A DNA stretch of 64,000 nucleotides from Lachnospiraceae bacterium (lineage in GTDB: Bacteria; Bacillota; Clostridia; Lachnospirales; Lachnospiraceae), in NCBI GenBank assembly GCA_910575275.1, contig CAJTEE010000012.1, forward strand, positions 29,182 to 93,181, given 5' to 3'. The position numbers and the translations under genes were made by a program. This document shows positions 7,730 through 17,128 of this stretch, in pieces. The notes below the pieces were generated by a model. That model did not search any database. It was not told where the DNA came from and saw only the letters and a list, made by a program, of their open reading frames with translations. How positions within the stretch are numbered: position 1 is the stretch's first letter; each line of letters starts with the position of its first letter.

Positions 7730-8473
7730 TTAAATGGACGCCCCTCCATCGACCGGCAGGACAACGCCGGTTAAATAAGAGGCATCGTCAGATGCCAAAA
7801 AAGCTACAACCTTGGCAACATCCTCCGGCTGCCCGACATATCCGAGCGGAATCCTTTGCGCATAAAGCTTCCTGTCCCGATCTCCCAGAATCGGAGTATC
7901 AATAATTCCCGGACAGATACAGTTGACTCGGATTCCTTCCTCACCATAGTTCTTTGCCATCTGATGCGAAAACTGAATCACCGCAGCCTTGGAGGCACTA
8001 TACGCATAGGATCGCCCGGCCGCATAATGCTGCAGGCCGGCAATCGAAGCATTGTTGATTATGCAGCCGCGGCTTTCCAGAAGATACGGCTTCAGAAAGC
8101 GTGTCACATAAAACAGGCCGTTTATATTAATAGCGAAGGTATCCTGCCACTCCTGAATGGGCATACGCTCGATTTCCATGGAAGGGAGCATAACTCCGGC
8201 GTTATTAAATAAAACATTGACTCTGCCGAAGTCGTGGCCGATTTTATCAGACAGCTTTTTTACCGAATCGGCGTCAGAAATATCACATGGATAAAACACT
8301 GCCTGCCTTCCGCTGCTTTTGATCTCCTGTTCCAATGCCTGGCCTCGTTCAAGACTGCGGCCGACTAAGATTACGGATGCGCCTTCTTCTGCAAATTTAC
8401 GCGCACAAGCAGCACCAATTCCAGAGGTTGCGCCGGTAACAACGGCAACCTGATTTGTAAATCTCTCCATCAT
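7730..8473 (-). CDS. Short-chain dehydrogenase/reductase
   Basis: A classical SDR of 247 residues with TGATSGIG (13-20) for NAD(P) binding, NNAG (90-93), catalytic S143 and Y158xxxK162. It ends with the usual LTGVVLPVDGG. The start ATG at 8473 has GAGGAG eight bases upstream. Within the locus it follows a split transketolase pair. A fitting role is to reduce a keto group created by two-carbon transfer to a 4-keto-3,6-dideoxy sugar, analogous to the reductase step of yersiniose synthesis. The substrate is inferred. Confidence 0.85.
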   Translation of the reverse strand: MMERFTNQVAVVTGATSGIGAACARKFAEEGASVILVGRSLERGQALEQEIKSSGRQAVFYPCDISDADSVKKLSDKIGHDFGRVNVLFNNAGVMLPSMEIERMPIQEWQDTFAININGLFYVTRFLKPYLLESRGCIINNASIAGLQHYAAGRSYAYSASKAAVIQFSHQMAKNYGEEGIRVNCICPGIIDTPILGDRDRKLYAQRIPLGYVGQPEDVAKVVAFLASDDASYLTGVVLPVDGGASI

Positions 8474-8498
8474 GACAAACTCCTCTATAACATATTTT

Positions 8499-9383
8499 TT
8501 AGAAATCCATGAGATTTGTCAGCTCAGCCCGAGCATGTTCCTCCGTCAGCCCATAATACTCCAGCTTCTCCTCATAGGTCCCGTAGTTGCGGAAAATTTC
8601 ACGCGGGAAAGCAACATGGGCGATCCGCAGAGTGCGGCCAGACAGCGCCCTATGTACATCATACAAAAGGCTCCCCTCATACTCCGGTTCGACGATCAGC
8701 ACGCGGCCGGAAGGGCAATTCGCCGCCAGCGTCTCTCTGTCAAAGGGCTCCAAGGTCGTATAATATAAGACCGTAACATCCAGATCCTTACACACTCTCA
8801 TCACCATATCCAGCATGACGGAGACGGCAATCACCGTTGCCCTCGTCCCGGTCTGGATTACATTTGCCTTTCCGAATTTTACATCCACATCATATTCTGT
8901 ATTCGGATGGTCACTCACGCGAAAAAACGTGGGCTTCCCGTCCCGATAGGACTGGTTGAAAAGCTGCAAAAACTGTCTGGCCGTCCCAGGCGCGGCAAAT
9001 TCACAGCCGGGAATTGCCTTGACTATCTGCACATCTTCCGCACAGTAATGGGAATAACCATACTTGGGATAATCCACGGCAGCACCAGTTCCGATCACAT
9101 TCACGCCTAGCTTTTGGTAGGCAAAATCCATTTTGATTTGTTCCAGGGTTCTTTCGATCAGGTAGGGCTGAATCCCGAAAATCGTGGGGACGAGACCGCG
9201 GCGTGCCATGCCGGCCGCGATACTGAACATTCCGTCCTCGTAAATCCCCACATTCGTGCAGCGCTCCGGAAAATCCCGAAGCACATCACGGATCGCCCAC
9301 ATTCCGATATCTACGGTGAAGAAAGTCGTATCGGTTTCGTTGCGGATCATATCGGCTACGCGGTTTAAAAATGCCCGTCTCAA
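8499..9383 (-). CDS. Transketolase-like C-terminal subunit (second pair)
   Basis: A 294-residue pyrimidine-binding plus C-terminal domain of a split transketolase/DXS-type enzyme. The NVGIYEDGMFSIAAGMA segment carries the glutamate that activates thiamine diphosphate, and the C-terminal Rossmann-like domain starts near TVLYYTT. It pairs with the N-terminal subunit encoded at 9380-10174 through an ATGA overlap, so both halves are translated together. With 290 + 264 residues it is far smaller than housekeeping transketolase, as expected for specialised sugar or terpenoid enzymes. Confidence 0.85.
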   Translation of the reverse strand: MRRAFLNRVADMIRNETDTTFFTVDIGMWAIRDVLRDFPERCTNVGIYEDGMFSIAAGMARRGLVPTIFGIQPYLIERTLEQIKMDFAYQKLGVNVIGTGAAVDYPKYGYSHYCAEDVQIVKAIPGCEFAAPGTARQFLQLFNQSYRDGKPTFFRVSDHPNTEYDVDVKFGKANVIQTGTRATVIAVSVMLDMVMRVCKDLDVTVLYYTTLEPFDRETLAANCPSGRVLIVEPEYEGSLLYDVHRALSGRTLRIAHVAFPREIFRNYGTYEEKLEYYGLTEEHARAELTNLMDF

Positions 9384-10174
9384 AATTCCTCGACCTCCTT
9401 TGTCAGCATTTGAAGCTCCTCTGCATTCGGCGCCTTATGGAACCAAATATCCTGTTCGGTCATGGTCTGGCTGCCATAGCCGCGGATCGTATGTGCGATG
9501 ACAGCCTTCGGTTTCCCGTTCAAAGCGGTTCCCACCTGCAAAAAAACAGTCTCTAACGCCTGCATGTCGTGCCCGTCTACATCAAACACCTCAAAGCCAA
9601 AAGCCGCGAGTTTGGCCGACAGACTGCCAAACTCCACCATAGCTCCCACCGAATTATTATCGTCAATGATGACGCACAGATTGTCAAGTCTCTTGGAACC
9701 GGCAAAAATGCAGGTCTCCCACATGGTTCCCTCACAAAATTCACCGTCCCCGCAGAGGACATACACTCTGGATAGAGAACGCTTGATCTTATTTGCATGG
9801 GCGATACCGGCCGCAAAGGGAAGGCCATGCCCGAGTGAGCCGGCATTATTCTCGATTCCGCCCTGGAATTTCGTTAGATCGGTCTGAATGCAGTAGCGGC
9901 TGTGAAATGTGCCGATTTCCGAACCGATTTCTTCCAGGGAAAACATACCTTTTTCAATCAACACCGGATAGAGCGCCAGCGTGGCCTGGCCTTTGCTAAT
10001 AATGAAGAAATCTCGGTCTTCGTCCGCTGCCTTTTGGGGACTCCAATTCATGATCTTATCATATAAGGTCCACACGATATCCAGACAGGAAAAAACGCTC
10101 TGCAGGTTTCCATCCTGGCATTTATGGGAGAGGTAGAGAGCCTCTTTTCTCAAGGTTTTGGAAATCTGTTTCAT
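9380..10174 (-). CDS. Transketolase-like N-terminal subunit (second pair)
   Basis: A 264-residue thiamine-diphosphate-binding half. SKGQATLALY (60-69), AGSLGHGLP (111-119) and CGDGEFCEG (141-149) followed by DDNN (171-174) form the GDG-x-N cofactor motif. Its stop overlaps the C-terminal subunit start (ATGA), and its ATG overlaps the upstream glycosyltransferase stop the same way. Together they form one enzyme that should transfer a two-carbon ketol unit. In this locus the acceptor could be a nucleotide-linked keto-sugar (inference). Confidence 0.87.
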   Translation of the reverse strand: MKQISKTLRKEALYLSHKCQDGNLQSVFSCLDIVWTLYDKIMNWSPQKAADEDRDFFIISKGQATLALYPVLIEKGMFSLEEIGSEIGTFHSRYCIQTDLTKFQGGIENNAGSLGHGLPFAAGIAHANKIKRSLSRVYVLCGDGEFCEGTMWETCIFAGSKRLDNLCVIIDDNNSVGAMVEFGSLSAKLAAFGFEVFDVDGHDMQALETVFLQVGTALNGKPKAVIAHTIRGYGSQTMTEQDIWFHKAPNAEELQMLTKEVEEF

Positions 10175-11352
10175 AAAGATTCACACTCCTGAAGTAGCAT
10201 TTTATTAGCGAATTTCTCAAATCTTTTAGACTGATGATATTTATGACGGAAATATAGCTTTTGAAAAATCAAACGATAGAATGCATACAGCCATACGGGT
10301 GGCTCTGGTACATGGTCTTTGCAAAAATCTTCGCGTTTTATTTGTTTTTCTTTGTCTACACTTTTGTTTTTCGCTGCGATTACCTGTACAGTAAAAAGCT
10401 TGTAATGGCAGGTTCTCAATACTGTTCCCAGACATCGCGTAAAGAAATTTTGCGAATAAACATATTCCCGAAAGTCAAAACCATCCTTAATTACACGGCG
10501 TGTAGACTCGGGTCTTACCATGGTATTGTTTCCCCAGCGATATAGACCCATAGGCTGAACCGTCGAATAGACGCGATAATTCTTTTCCATGCGGTAATAC
10601 AGGATCAGGTCTCCGGAAATACCAAAATCCTCAATAAACCCGCCGCATTCTAAGGCCGCCTCGCGGTTAAAAATAGCTCCGTTAGAAGGGACATCTCCGC
10701 CAATATTGGCGGTAAACCACAAATTCGCATGAGTCAGTTGGTATAACCCATAGTATAAAGGCATATCGCAGTAATATTTATTAACCTGTTCGATATTAAT
10801 ATTGCATTTTCTTGTATCGGAATCATATATAAATTGATGGTACTTGGCGCTGATCGCCCCTAATGGCTTCCCCGGTCTTTTGGAAAAGACAGAAATCAGC
10901 CGTTCCATTTTTTGCAGGGTATTCCCAACCAGAAGATCATCATCATGCAGGAAGCAGACCCATTTTCCCCGGGCAATCTGCATCGCCCGGTTGAAATTAT
11001 CTCCGGGGCGGATGTGCTCACTGTTCCGGTAGTAGAGAATCCTTTGAGAATCAATGATTCGGATCAGTTTTTCTGTATCATTTTGTTCCCCATCATCTTC
11101 TTCGTTGTCAAGGACGACAATGTCCCATAAAAAATCACAGTGATATTGGTTCAAAACACTTGAGATGGCTTCTTTCAGCAGATCGACTCTGCGAAAGGTA
11201 GGGATCAGGACGGTAAGCCATGGGTTTTTGATCGCACTTAGATCTCCATATTTTAAAACTGTCGTTACATGTGCGATCTGAGCCGCGGTATCGACGGCAG
11301 CGCCATAATCTAAACCTGTATATTTCACGGATTGACTTCCTTTACATTTCAC
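10171..11352 (-). CDS. Glycosyltransferase family 2
   Basis: A 393-residue GT2 enzyme with an N-terminal extension, then PWLTVLIPTFRR, the donor motif VVLDNEEDD, the metal motif FLHDDDLL and an LYRWGNN motif. It is paralogous to the protein at 4935-6059. It overlaps the neighbouring glycosyltransferase by 11 bp and the transketolase subunit by 4 bp, so it belongs to one tightly packed operon. The sugar specificity is unknown. Confidence 0.87.
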   Translation of the reverse strand: MKCKGSQSVKYTGLDYGAAVDTAAQIAHVTTVLKYGDLSAIKNPWLTVLIPTFRRVDLLKEAISSVLNQYHCDFLWDIVVLDNEEDDGEQNDTEKLIRIIDSQRILYYRNSEHIRPGDNFNRAMQIARGKWVCFLHDDDLLVGNTLQKMERLISVFSKRPGKPLGAISAKYHQFIYDSDTRKCNINIEQVNKYYCDMPLYYGLYQLTHANLWFTANIGGDVPSNGAIFNREAALECGGFIEDFGISGDLILYYRMEKNYRVYSTVQPMGLYRWGNNTMVRPESTRRVIKDGFDFREYVYSQNFFTRCLGTVLRTCHYKLFTVQVIAAKNKSVDKEKQIKREDFCKDHVPEPPVWLYAFYRLIFQKLYFRHKYHQSKRFEKFANKMLLQECESL

Positions 11353-12295
11353 TTCTGGTAAAACAGATACGATAGATTTCCATTATAATCCGAACGGGCT
11401 TCTTCTGCTGATAGCGGATACATAAACGACATAAGGAGGCAGGCAGCAGAGCAATCAGTTTCATTCTTTTAAGGCTTTTGCGCGTAACGACTGACAGATT
11501 TCGTTCAATGCGGCGGTAGATCTGCATGTTATAGGTTCCATCTGCCCTCCAGTAAATCAAATTCATGAGCTGCAAGGGCGAGTAGGGACTGTCATCAATT
11601 TTGAACCAGGCTTTACGTAACTGCGTATATGCGGGCGGAAGCTCTTTGAGTGTACGGCACCATTCATTTGTCCAAAACTCCAAAATACCCGTTTTGAAAT
11701 CTGTTGCACAAAAATACGGCGGCCTATCATTATAATAAAACAAATATTCATTACAGATCATTACTGACAGAGGCTGTTTGGCCCAGACTCTCGCAAGTGC
11801 TGAGAATTGCCAAAAAGCAGGATTGCATTGTTCAAACGAACAGCAGCTAAGCTGTTTTGCCATATCCTTGCTGACAATAACCCCTCCGAGTGCAATAAGC
11901 TTTTCTATATGTTTCCCAAACAGTTCTAAAGATGCAGACGCAACGATTTTATCTTCCTTTTTGCTACTGTCTGCACCTGAAAAAGGATTCGTCAAAATAC
12001 AGGAAATACCTTTTTCTTTTGCTTGCTGCAAACGTTCAAATGCTTTTGCAAAGTTGGGACATGCGCAATCTGTACAGAACCAGATAAAATCATAATCAGA
12101 GTGGTTTTCATAAAACTCTTTTTGGATCATGGAAAAAGACGTTTTTCCGCCAGAATCATACCGTCTATAAAAAATATTGATTCCATGATCGAAAACAACG
12201 TTTTTAACTGCAATTTTTGTTTTTTCTTTCTTGCCGTAATTGCATATATGTACCGCCAGATTGTATCGGTTTGTTGCGTATTGGCAATGATACAA
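11342..12295 (-). CDS. Putative glycosyltransferase with anomalous start
   Basis: A GT-A-like protein of about 317 residues if TTG at 12295 is used. That start removes the first strand of the fold. The same frame stays open upstream and encodes LALVIPTNDSWGNIERV, a typical GT2 opening, but it has no ATG, GTG or TTG there. The open frame reaches back through an A10 tract (complement of 12350-12359) into the end of the aldolase gene. One extra A would fuse the two. Other visible features are FIWFCTDC in place of the usual DDG or DD motifs and a basic C-terminus. It may depend on slippage, use an unusual start or be damaged. Confidence 0.6.
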   Translation of the reverse strand: MYHCQYATNRYNLAVHICNYGKKEKTKIAVKNVVFDHGINIFYRRYDSGGKTSFSMIQKEFYENHSDYDFIWFCTDCACPNFAKAFERLQQAKEKGISCILTNPFSGADSSKKEDKIVASASLELFGKHIEKLIALGGVIVSKDMAKQLSCCSFEQCNPAFWQFSALARVWAKQPLSVMICNEYLFYYNDRPPYFCATDFKTGILEFWTNEWCRTLKELPPAYTQLRKAWFKIDDSPYSPLQLMNLIYWRADGTYNMQIYRRIERNLSVVTRKSLKRMKLIALLPASLCRLCIRYQQKKPVRIIMEIYRICFTRSEM

Positions 12296-12342
12296 AACCC
12301 GTTCAATATTTCCCCATGAATCATTGGTCGGTATAACAAGTG

Positions 12343-13386
12343 CTAATTGTTTTTTTTTTGACGTTCAAGGATCTGCCGGGCAAGCTTTTCAGAAAACATA
12401 GCCCGTTCATCTCCATGAATAGACTGAAGAACGTCTTCGATCTCTCCGTTATCTAATCCGAGATGGCTCGCATAAAACCTCGCATAATTCGGATTGCAGT
12501 TATACGTCGCCGTCAGATAGTACGGTATCGAATACCCCCACTGCTCCTGCGCGTAAATATGCCTCACATAGAGGTCATAGACTTCCAACATCGGCTGTAC
12601 ATCGTAATCGGAGCCGCAGTGCTCGTTCATGTATTTGGCGATCAGCTCCAGATTTAGATTTCCTGCGCCGCGGCCAATGCCATAGACACTGGCATCAATC
12701 AGAATGTCGCGCATAAAGCCTTCTTTGATCATTGCCTGTGCGACAGAAAGCGCCTGCATCATGTTGTTGTGTCCGTGATAGCCCAGGATCGTTTCTTTAG
12801 GCATATTCTCGTCCGCCAGGTGCATGTAATGCAGAAGCTGCTCTGCATTCTGCGTACCCCAGCTATCGACCACGTACAAAGCCAAAGGCTTCAGAGCAGA
12901 GAAGCGGCGGATCATGTCAACAAATTCCTCGTCAGAATACTGATCCACACGGGCGGGCTGCACACAAAGCTTATAGCCTTTTTCCACGATTCCCCTGCAG
13001 TACTCATATCCCTCCTGTAGAGCATCCACAACACGACCGTCTTTATCGTGCTTTGTTTTCCACACAATGACGCGGATAATGTCGGCGCTCTCCTCATCTG
13101 CCGGCTCCAGCATGTCCAGAGGGAGCGGATTCATCACCTCGCACATAACGGCATAGGAAGCGTCCGGCTTCTTTTTGCCGATCAGCGCCTTAACCTGTTT
13201 CATGGAATTGAACACAGTACGATCCTCAATGTACGGCTCATCCTTCAGAAATCCGAGTTCCAAAACATCGACACCCGATTCTGCCAGCTTTTCGGTCATA
13301 TCCTGGATTGCCTTTTTTCCGAAGCGCCAGTCATTGATATACCCGCCGTCACGAAGCGTACAGTCTAACAGCTTGATTCTGCTCAT
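12343..13386 (-). CDS. DRE-TIM aldolase-like protein (HMGL/DmpG family)
   Basis: A 347-residue TIM-barrel metalloenzyme. The N-terminal LLDCTLRDGGYIN (5-17) is the DRE-type metal and catalytic signature. YHGHNN (about 203-208) supplies the HxH metal ligands, and VYGIGRGAGNLNLE is the family glycine loop. Relatives cleave or form C-C bonds next to a ketone (HMG-CoA lyase, 4-hydroxy-2-oxovalerate aldolase). Here it lies between two transketolase pairs in a sugar locus, so it may supply or use a short keto-acid or ketol unit for a branched sugar (inference). It ends in an A10 homopolymer shared with the next gene. Confidence 0.82.
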   Translation of the reverse strand: MSRIKLLDCTLRDGGYINDWRFGKKAIQDMTEKLAESGVDVLELGFLKDEPYIEDRTVFNSMKQVKALIGKKKPDASYAVMCEVMNPLPLDMLEPADEESADIIRVIVWKTKHDKDGRVVDALQEGYEYCRGIVEKGYKLCVQPARVDQYSDEEFVDMIRRFSALKPLALYVVDSWGTQNAEQLLHYMHLADENMPKETILGYHGHNNMMQALSVAQAMIKEGFMRDILIDASVYGIGRGAGNLNLELIAKYMNEHCGSDYDVQPMLEVYDLYVRHIYAQEQWGYSIPYYLTATYNCNPNYARFYASHLGLDNGEIEDVLQSIHGDERAMFSEKLARQILERQKKNN

Positions 13387-13401
13387 TGGTTCGCTGCTCC
13401 T

Positions 13402-14370
13402 TTAATTCTTTAATGCAATGGCCCGTTTCGCCTCAGAAGCAATGTGCTCTGCGGTCAGTCCATAGGCCTCTCTCAGAAAGCTCTCTACCCCCACGCGGCC
13501 AAAGGTATCCTCGATTCCCACGCGCAGGACGCGGGTCGGTCTTTCCATGGCCAGATACTCCGTTACGGCGCTTCCCAGTCCGCCTATCACATTAGCGTTT
13601 TCCGCTGTAACGACAGCCCCGGTTTTAACCGCGCTTTCCAGAACCAGCTCCCTGTCCAGGGGCTTGATAGTGACAATGTCGATCACTCTGGCTTCGATTC
13701 CCTCCTGTCTTAAGGCTTCGGCGGCCTGCAGGCACGTTGCCACCATAATGCCGCAGCCGATCAGAGTGACATCGCCTCCCTCGCGAAGGACCATTCCCTT
13801 TCCCTCCTCAAACCTCGTCCCCGGACAGTAAATATCCGGGAGATCGCGACGGGGCATACGTAAAAAGGTCAGGCCGGGCCGCTCCTTGGTTTCCTTTAAA
13901 AATTCCGCGCACATGACCGGGTCACTCACATCCACAACACAGGCCTCCGGAACCGTGCGCATCATGGCGACATCCTCAAAGCACATGTGTGTGCCGCCGT
14001 TGTGAGTCGCCATAATTCCGGCGTCCGACCCAATCACGCGCACACTCTTTTCGGCATATGCAATGCTCAAAAAAACCTGGTCAAACACACGACGGCTTGT
14101 AAAGGGCGCAAAGCTATGGACATACGGCTTCATCCCGTTCAGATACATACCACAGGCCACACCGATCATATTCGCCTCCTGGATGCCGGTGTTGAACACG
14201 TTTTTGGGGAACGCGCGCCAAAGCTCCTGCGTTTTCAGGGAGCCCATCAGATCGGCGTCCAGATAGATTACGTGCGGATCATCCTCGATCAGCTCCCGCA
14301 TGGTGCTGTTAAAAATCTCAAAAACCTCCCGCTCGGGTTTTTTCCCGGTATATCGGATCTTCCTGTTCAA
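13402..14370 (-). CDS. Transketolase-like C-terminal subunit (first pair)
   Basis: A 322-residue pyrimidine-binding half. NTGIQEANMIGVACGM contains the activating glutamate, and GSDAGIMATHNGGTHMCFED and the C-terminal domain follow. I place the start at TTG 14370. It overlaps the upstream subunit's TGA, has GGAGG eight bases before it, and yields LNRKIRYTGKKPEREVF, like related proteins. A longer in-frame reading to 14604 lies wholly inside the other subunit and is unlikely. It pairs with 14367-15224. Confidence 0.85.
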   Translation of the reverse strand: MNRKIRYTGKKPEREVFEIFNSTMRELIEDDPHVIYLDADLMGSLKTQELWRAFPKNVFNTGIQEANMIGVACGMYLNGMKPYVHSFAPFTSRRVFDQVFLSIAYAEKSVRVIGSDAGIMATHNGGTHMCFEDVAMMRTVPEACVVDVSDPVMCAEFLKETKERPGLTFLRMPRRDLPDIYCPGTRFEEGKGMVLREGGDVTLIGCGIMVATCLQAAEALRQEGIEARVIDIVTIKPLDRELVLESAVKTGAVVTAENANVIGGLGSAVTEYLAMERPTRVLRVGIEDTFGRVGVESFLREAYGLTAEHIASEAKRAIALKN

Positions 14371-15224
14371 TCTTCCACCTCCATGCCCAATACGCGGCCC
14401 TGTTCCCGAAGCTCTGCCATGACCTGTTCCCGGAGCGAATCCGGAAATCCGATGCAGTGATTGTTGGCCATTTCCATAATGCAGCGAGCGCCCTGTCCCT
14501 TTACGGTATCCAAAACGATCATGGCGGGCTTTCCATCCGCCGTCTCTACGGCTCGAAGAACAGCCTCCTGGATTTCCAGAACGTCTGCACCGTTTACCTT
14601 GCATGCATCCCAGCCAAACGCCTGATATTTAGCGACCGGATCCCCGAGGGCCATGACCTCGTCGTTGGTGCCGTCGATCTGCATTTTATTCCAGTCCAAA
14701 AACGCGATCAGGTTGTCCAGCTTATAGTGCGCGGCGAACTGCGCGGCCTCCCAGATCTGCCCCTCCGCGGATTCCCCGTCGCCGGTTACACAAAAAACCC
14801 GCTGATCCCGGCCGGTGATCTTGGCGCTTAATGCGGCTCCGCAGGCCAGAGAAAGGCCCTGTCCTAAGCTTCCGGTCGTCGCGTCCACACCCGGCACCTT
14901 GTTTCTGTCGCAGTGTCCCGGAAGCAGATTGTTAGTCTTGTTTAAGTTTTCCAGCCGGTCGGACGAAAAAAATCCCTTCAGGGCCAGTGTGGCGTACAGG
15001 GCCGGGCCGGCATGCCCCTTGGAAACGATCATGAAATCGCGGTCCGCCCACCGCGGTTCCTCCGTTTTCACACGCATAAAGTCGGAATAGACGACAGCCA
15101 TCAGCTCCGCCAGATCCAGAGAACCGCCGATATGCCCGCCGTGGTTTGACGAGATCGCGCGGATGATGCCCAGGCGGATCTGCCAGGCGGTCTGCTCCAA
15201 CTGTGTTCTTGCACTCATTCTCAT
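14367..15224 (-). CDS. Transketolase-like N-terminal subunit (first pair)
   Basis: A 285-residue thiamine-diphosphate half with NHGGHIGGSLDLAEL (27-41), VSKGHAGPALY (68-78), TTGSLGQGL (117-125), TGDGESAEGQIWE (147-159) and DWNKMQIDG completing the GDG-x-N motif. Its ATG lies one base after the rfbH stop. The pair 14367-15224 / 13402-14370 is clearly diverged from the second pair at 8499-10174, so the locus encodes two different ketol-transfer enzymes. Confidence 0.88.
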   Translation of the reverse strand: MRMSARTQLEQTAWQIRLGIIRAISSNHGGHIGGSLDLAELMAVVYSDFMRVKTEEPRWADRDFMIVSKGHAGPALYATLALKGFFSSDRLENLNKTNNLLPGHCDRNKVPGVDATTGSLGQGLSLACGAALSAKITGRDQRVFCVTGDGESAEGQIWEAAQFAAHYKLDNLIAFLDWNKMQIDGTNDEVMALGDPVAKYQAFGWDACKVNGADVLEIQEAVLRAVETADGKPAMIVLDTVKGQGARCIMEMANNHCIGFPDSLREQVMAELREQGRVLGMEVED

Positions 15225-15225
15225 A

Positions 15226-16575
15226 TCAGCAGCTCCCTTCTGCGGCTTCTCTGATTATTTTCGCCATGTAATCGATCTCTCTATCGGCCATACCGGGGTA
15301 CACGCCGACCCAGAAGGTATGGTTCATGATAAAGTCCGTATGCTCCAGCGTTCCTGCGACACGGTAGGCCCCGGTGCCGCGGATCGAATCGAAGCAGGGA
15401 TGCCGGATCAGATTGCCGCTGAACAAAAGCCGGGTCTGGATATTGTGAGACTCGATGTAGCGGGTCATATCGTTTCGTTTTAATCCGCTCTCGGGACGAA
15501 CGGAGATGAGGAACCCAAACCAGGAAGGAACGCTGTCCGCCGCAGGCTCGGGAAGAATCAGCTTGTCGGTAACGGGCTCCAGGGCCGCGCGCAGCCGGCT
15601 CCAGTTATGGCGTCTTCGCTCGATAAAAGACGGAAATTTTTTCAACTGTTCACAGCCGATGGCCGCCTGCATATCCGTCACCTTCAGATTGTAGCCGAAA
15701 TGACTGTATACATATTTGTGGTCGTACCCTGCCGGCAGCTCGCCGTATTGTCCGTCAAAACGATGGCCGCAGAAATTGTCATGTCCGGACGGGCAGACAC
15801 AGTCGCGCCCCCAGTCCCTAAAGCTCTTAATCAGGCGGTTCAGCAGGGAATCGTTCGTATACACGCAGCCCCCCTCTCCCATCGTCATGTGGTGCGGCGG
15901 ATAAAAGCTACTTGTGCCGATGTCGCCCCAGGCGCCCGTGTAGCGGGTTTCTTTGCCGATCGTGTACCGGGTTCCCAACGCATCACAGTTATCCTCCACC
16001 AGCCATATATGATATTTGTCACAAAACGCCTTGACGGCAGCTATGTCAAACGGATTCCCCAGCGTATGCGCGATCATGACGGCCTTTGTCTTATCACTTC
16101 TGGCCGCCTCCAGCCTGGAAACGTCAATGTTATATTGCGGAACGGTAACATCGACAAAAACCGGTACCGCGCCGTACTGCAGCGCCGGCGTGACCGTTGT
16201 CGGGAAGCCACAGGCAACCGTAATGATCTCGTCTCCCTTTTTGATCCGGCGTTCCCCCAGCTCCGGGGCCGTCAATGCCATAAACGCGAGCAGATTCGCG
16301 GAAGAACCGCTGTTCACGAGGCTGGCATAGCGGACGCCAAGCCAGTCGGCAAATCTTTTCTCAAATTCATCGGCGAATCTTCCGGTTGTCAGCCAGAAAT
16401 CCAGCATGGAATCCGTCAATGCACACATTTCCTTCTCATCAAAAACACGGGAGGCATAAGAGATGCGGTCTCCCGGCTTGAACTCCGGCTTATTTTCCTT
16501 AAAGTCATGATAATAGTCCGCTACCAGCGCTTTAATCTGTTCACGGGCCTCATTTTCGTTCTTCCAAGTAGGCAT
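15226..16575 (-). CDS. rfbH: CDP-4-dehydro-6-deoxyglucose 3-dehydrase (E1, RfbH/DdhC)
   Basis: A PLP plus [2Fe-2S] enzyme that removes the C3 hydroxyl of CDP-4-keto-6-deoxyglucose on the way to 3,6-dideoxyhexoses. The fold is aminotransferase-like, but the PLP lysine is replaced by histidine in YPPHHMTMGEGG (HH at 228-229). This is the defining feature of E1. Cysteines at 197, 259, 261 and 269 fit the iron-sulfur ligands. ATG at 16575 follows GGAGG and comes one base after the NUDIX stop, so I prefer it to the in-frame ATG at 16617. No E3 reductase (RfbI) gene is present in the window. Confidence 0.93.
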   Translation of the reverse strand: MPTWKNENEAREQIKALVADYYHDFKENKPEFKPGDRISYASRVFDEKEMCALTDSMLDFWLTTGRFADEFEKRFADWLGVRYASLVNSGSSANLLAFMALTAPELGERRIKKGDEIITVACGFPTTVTPALQYGAVPVFVDVTVPQYNIDVSRLEAARSDKTKAVMIAHTLGNPFDIAAVKAFCDKYHIWLVEDNCDALGTRYTIGKETRYTGAWGDIGTSSFYPPHHMTMGEGGCVYTNDSLLNRLIKSFRDWGRDCVCPSGHDNFCGHRFDGQYGELPAGYDHKYVYSHFGYNLKVTDMQAAIGCEQLKKFPSFIERRRHNWSRLRAALEPVTDKLILPEPAADSVPSWFGFLISVRPESGLKRNDMTRYIESHNIQTRLLFSGNLIRHPCFDSIRGTGAYRVAGTLEHTDFIMNHTFWVGVYPGMADREIDYMAKIIREAAEGSC

Positions 16576-16576
16576 G

Positions 16577-17128
16577 TCATTCCTCCCGATTTTTTCTCCA
16601 GGCAGATAAAATATCAAAGTACACCTCCTGAATCTTCATGAAATCGTCAGGCAGTGTATCAAACCATTTCAAGTATCCATTGTCATCCTCGCCAAGGCCG
16701 TGATTGTCGATCCAGTGCTCACCCGGAAGCCGGCAGCGAAACAGGATCGCAACATTATGTCCGCGCTCCCGCGGATACGCCTGTGACGGATTGGGGCCGC
16801 GGATGACATTTCGGACTGCAACGGGGTTTCGATCGTAACAGACTTCGCAGCCTAATTCCTTTCTGGCGGTCTCTTGGATTCTTGTGTCAAACTCCTCCCC
16901 ATAACGCATGCAGCCCCCTGGGATATGCCAGCTTTTTTGAAAAAAGGGATCATTTCGGCGCGCGAGGAGGATCTGATTTTTTTCATTTATCACCAAAAGA
17001 TCCACATTGGGCAGCGGAACCAGCGAGGAGACAAGCAGAAACAACGGCTGTGGAAGGCCCTGCTTCGGGTCAATCGCGGCATTTCGCAGAAGTTCGACTG
17101 CCTGCATCAGCTCTTTTCCCGGCTCCAT
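16577..17128 (-). CDS. NUDIX hydrolase, GDP-mannose mannosyl hydrolase-like
   Basis: A 183-residue NUDIX protein paralogous to 4402-4938. The box PGGCMRYGEEFDTRIQETARKELG has the degenerate REx2EE core seen in GDP-mannose mannosyl hydrolases. The conserved LFLLVSSLVPLPNVDLLVI precedes it and ends in a WFDTLP segment. ATG at 17128 has AGGAG at good spacing and overlaps rfbG by 22 bp; an ATG at 17107 (TGATG junction) is an alternative. Placement between rfbG and rfbH suggests activity on nucleotide sugars of this pathway (inference). Confidence 0.82.
   Translation of the reverse strand: MEPGKELMQAVELLRNAAIDPKQGLPQPLFLLVSSLVPLPNVDLLVINEKNQILLARRNDPFFQKSWHIPGGCMRYGEEFDTRIQETARKELGCEVCYDRNPVAVRNVIRGPNPSQAYPRERGHNVAILFRCRLPGEHWIDNHGLGEDDNGYLKWFDTLPDDFMKIQEVYFDILSAWRKNREE

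Noticed and set aside
13402..14604. 400-residue version of the first transketolase C-terminal subunit
   Set aside because: The first 78 residues overlap the N-terminal subunit gene out of frame and have shadow-like composition. TTG 14370 has a strong ribosome binding site.
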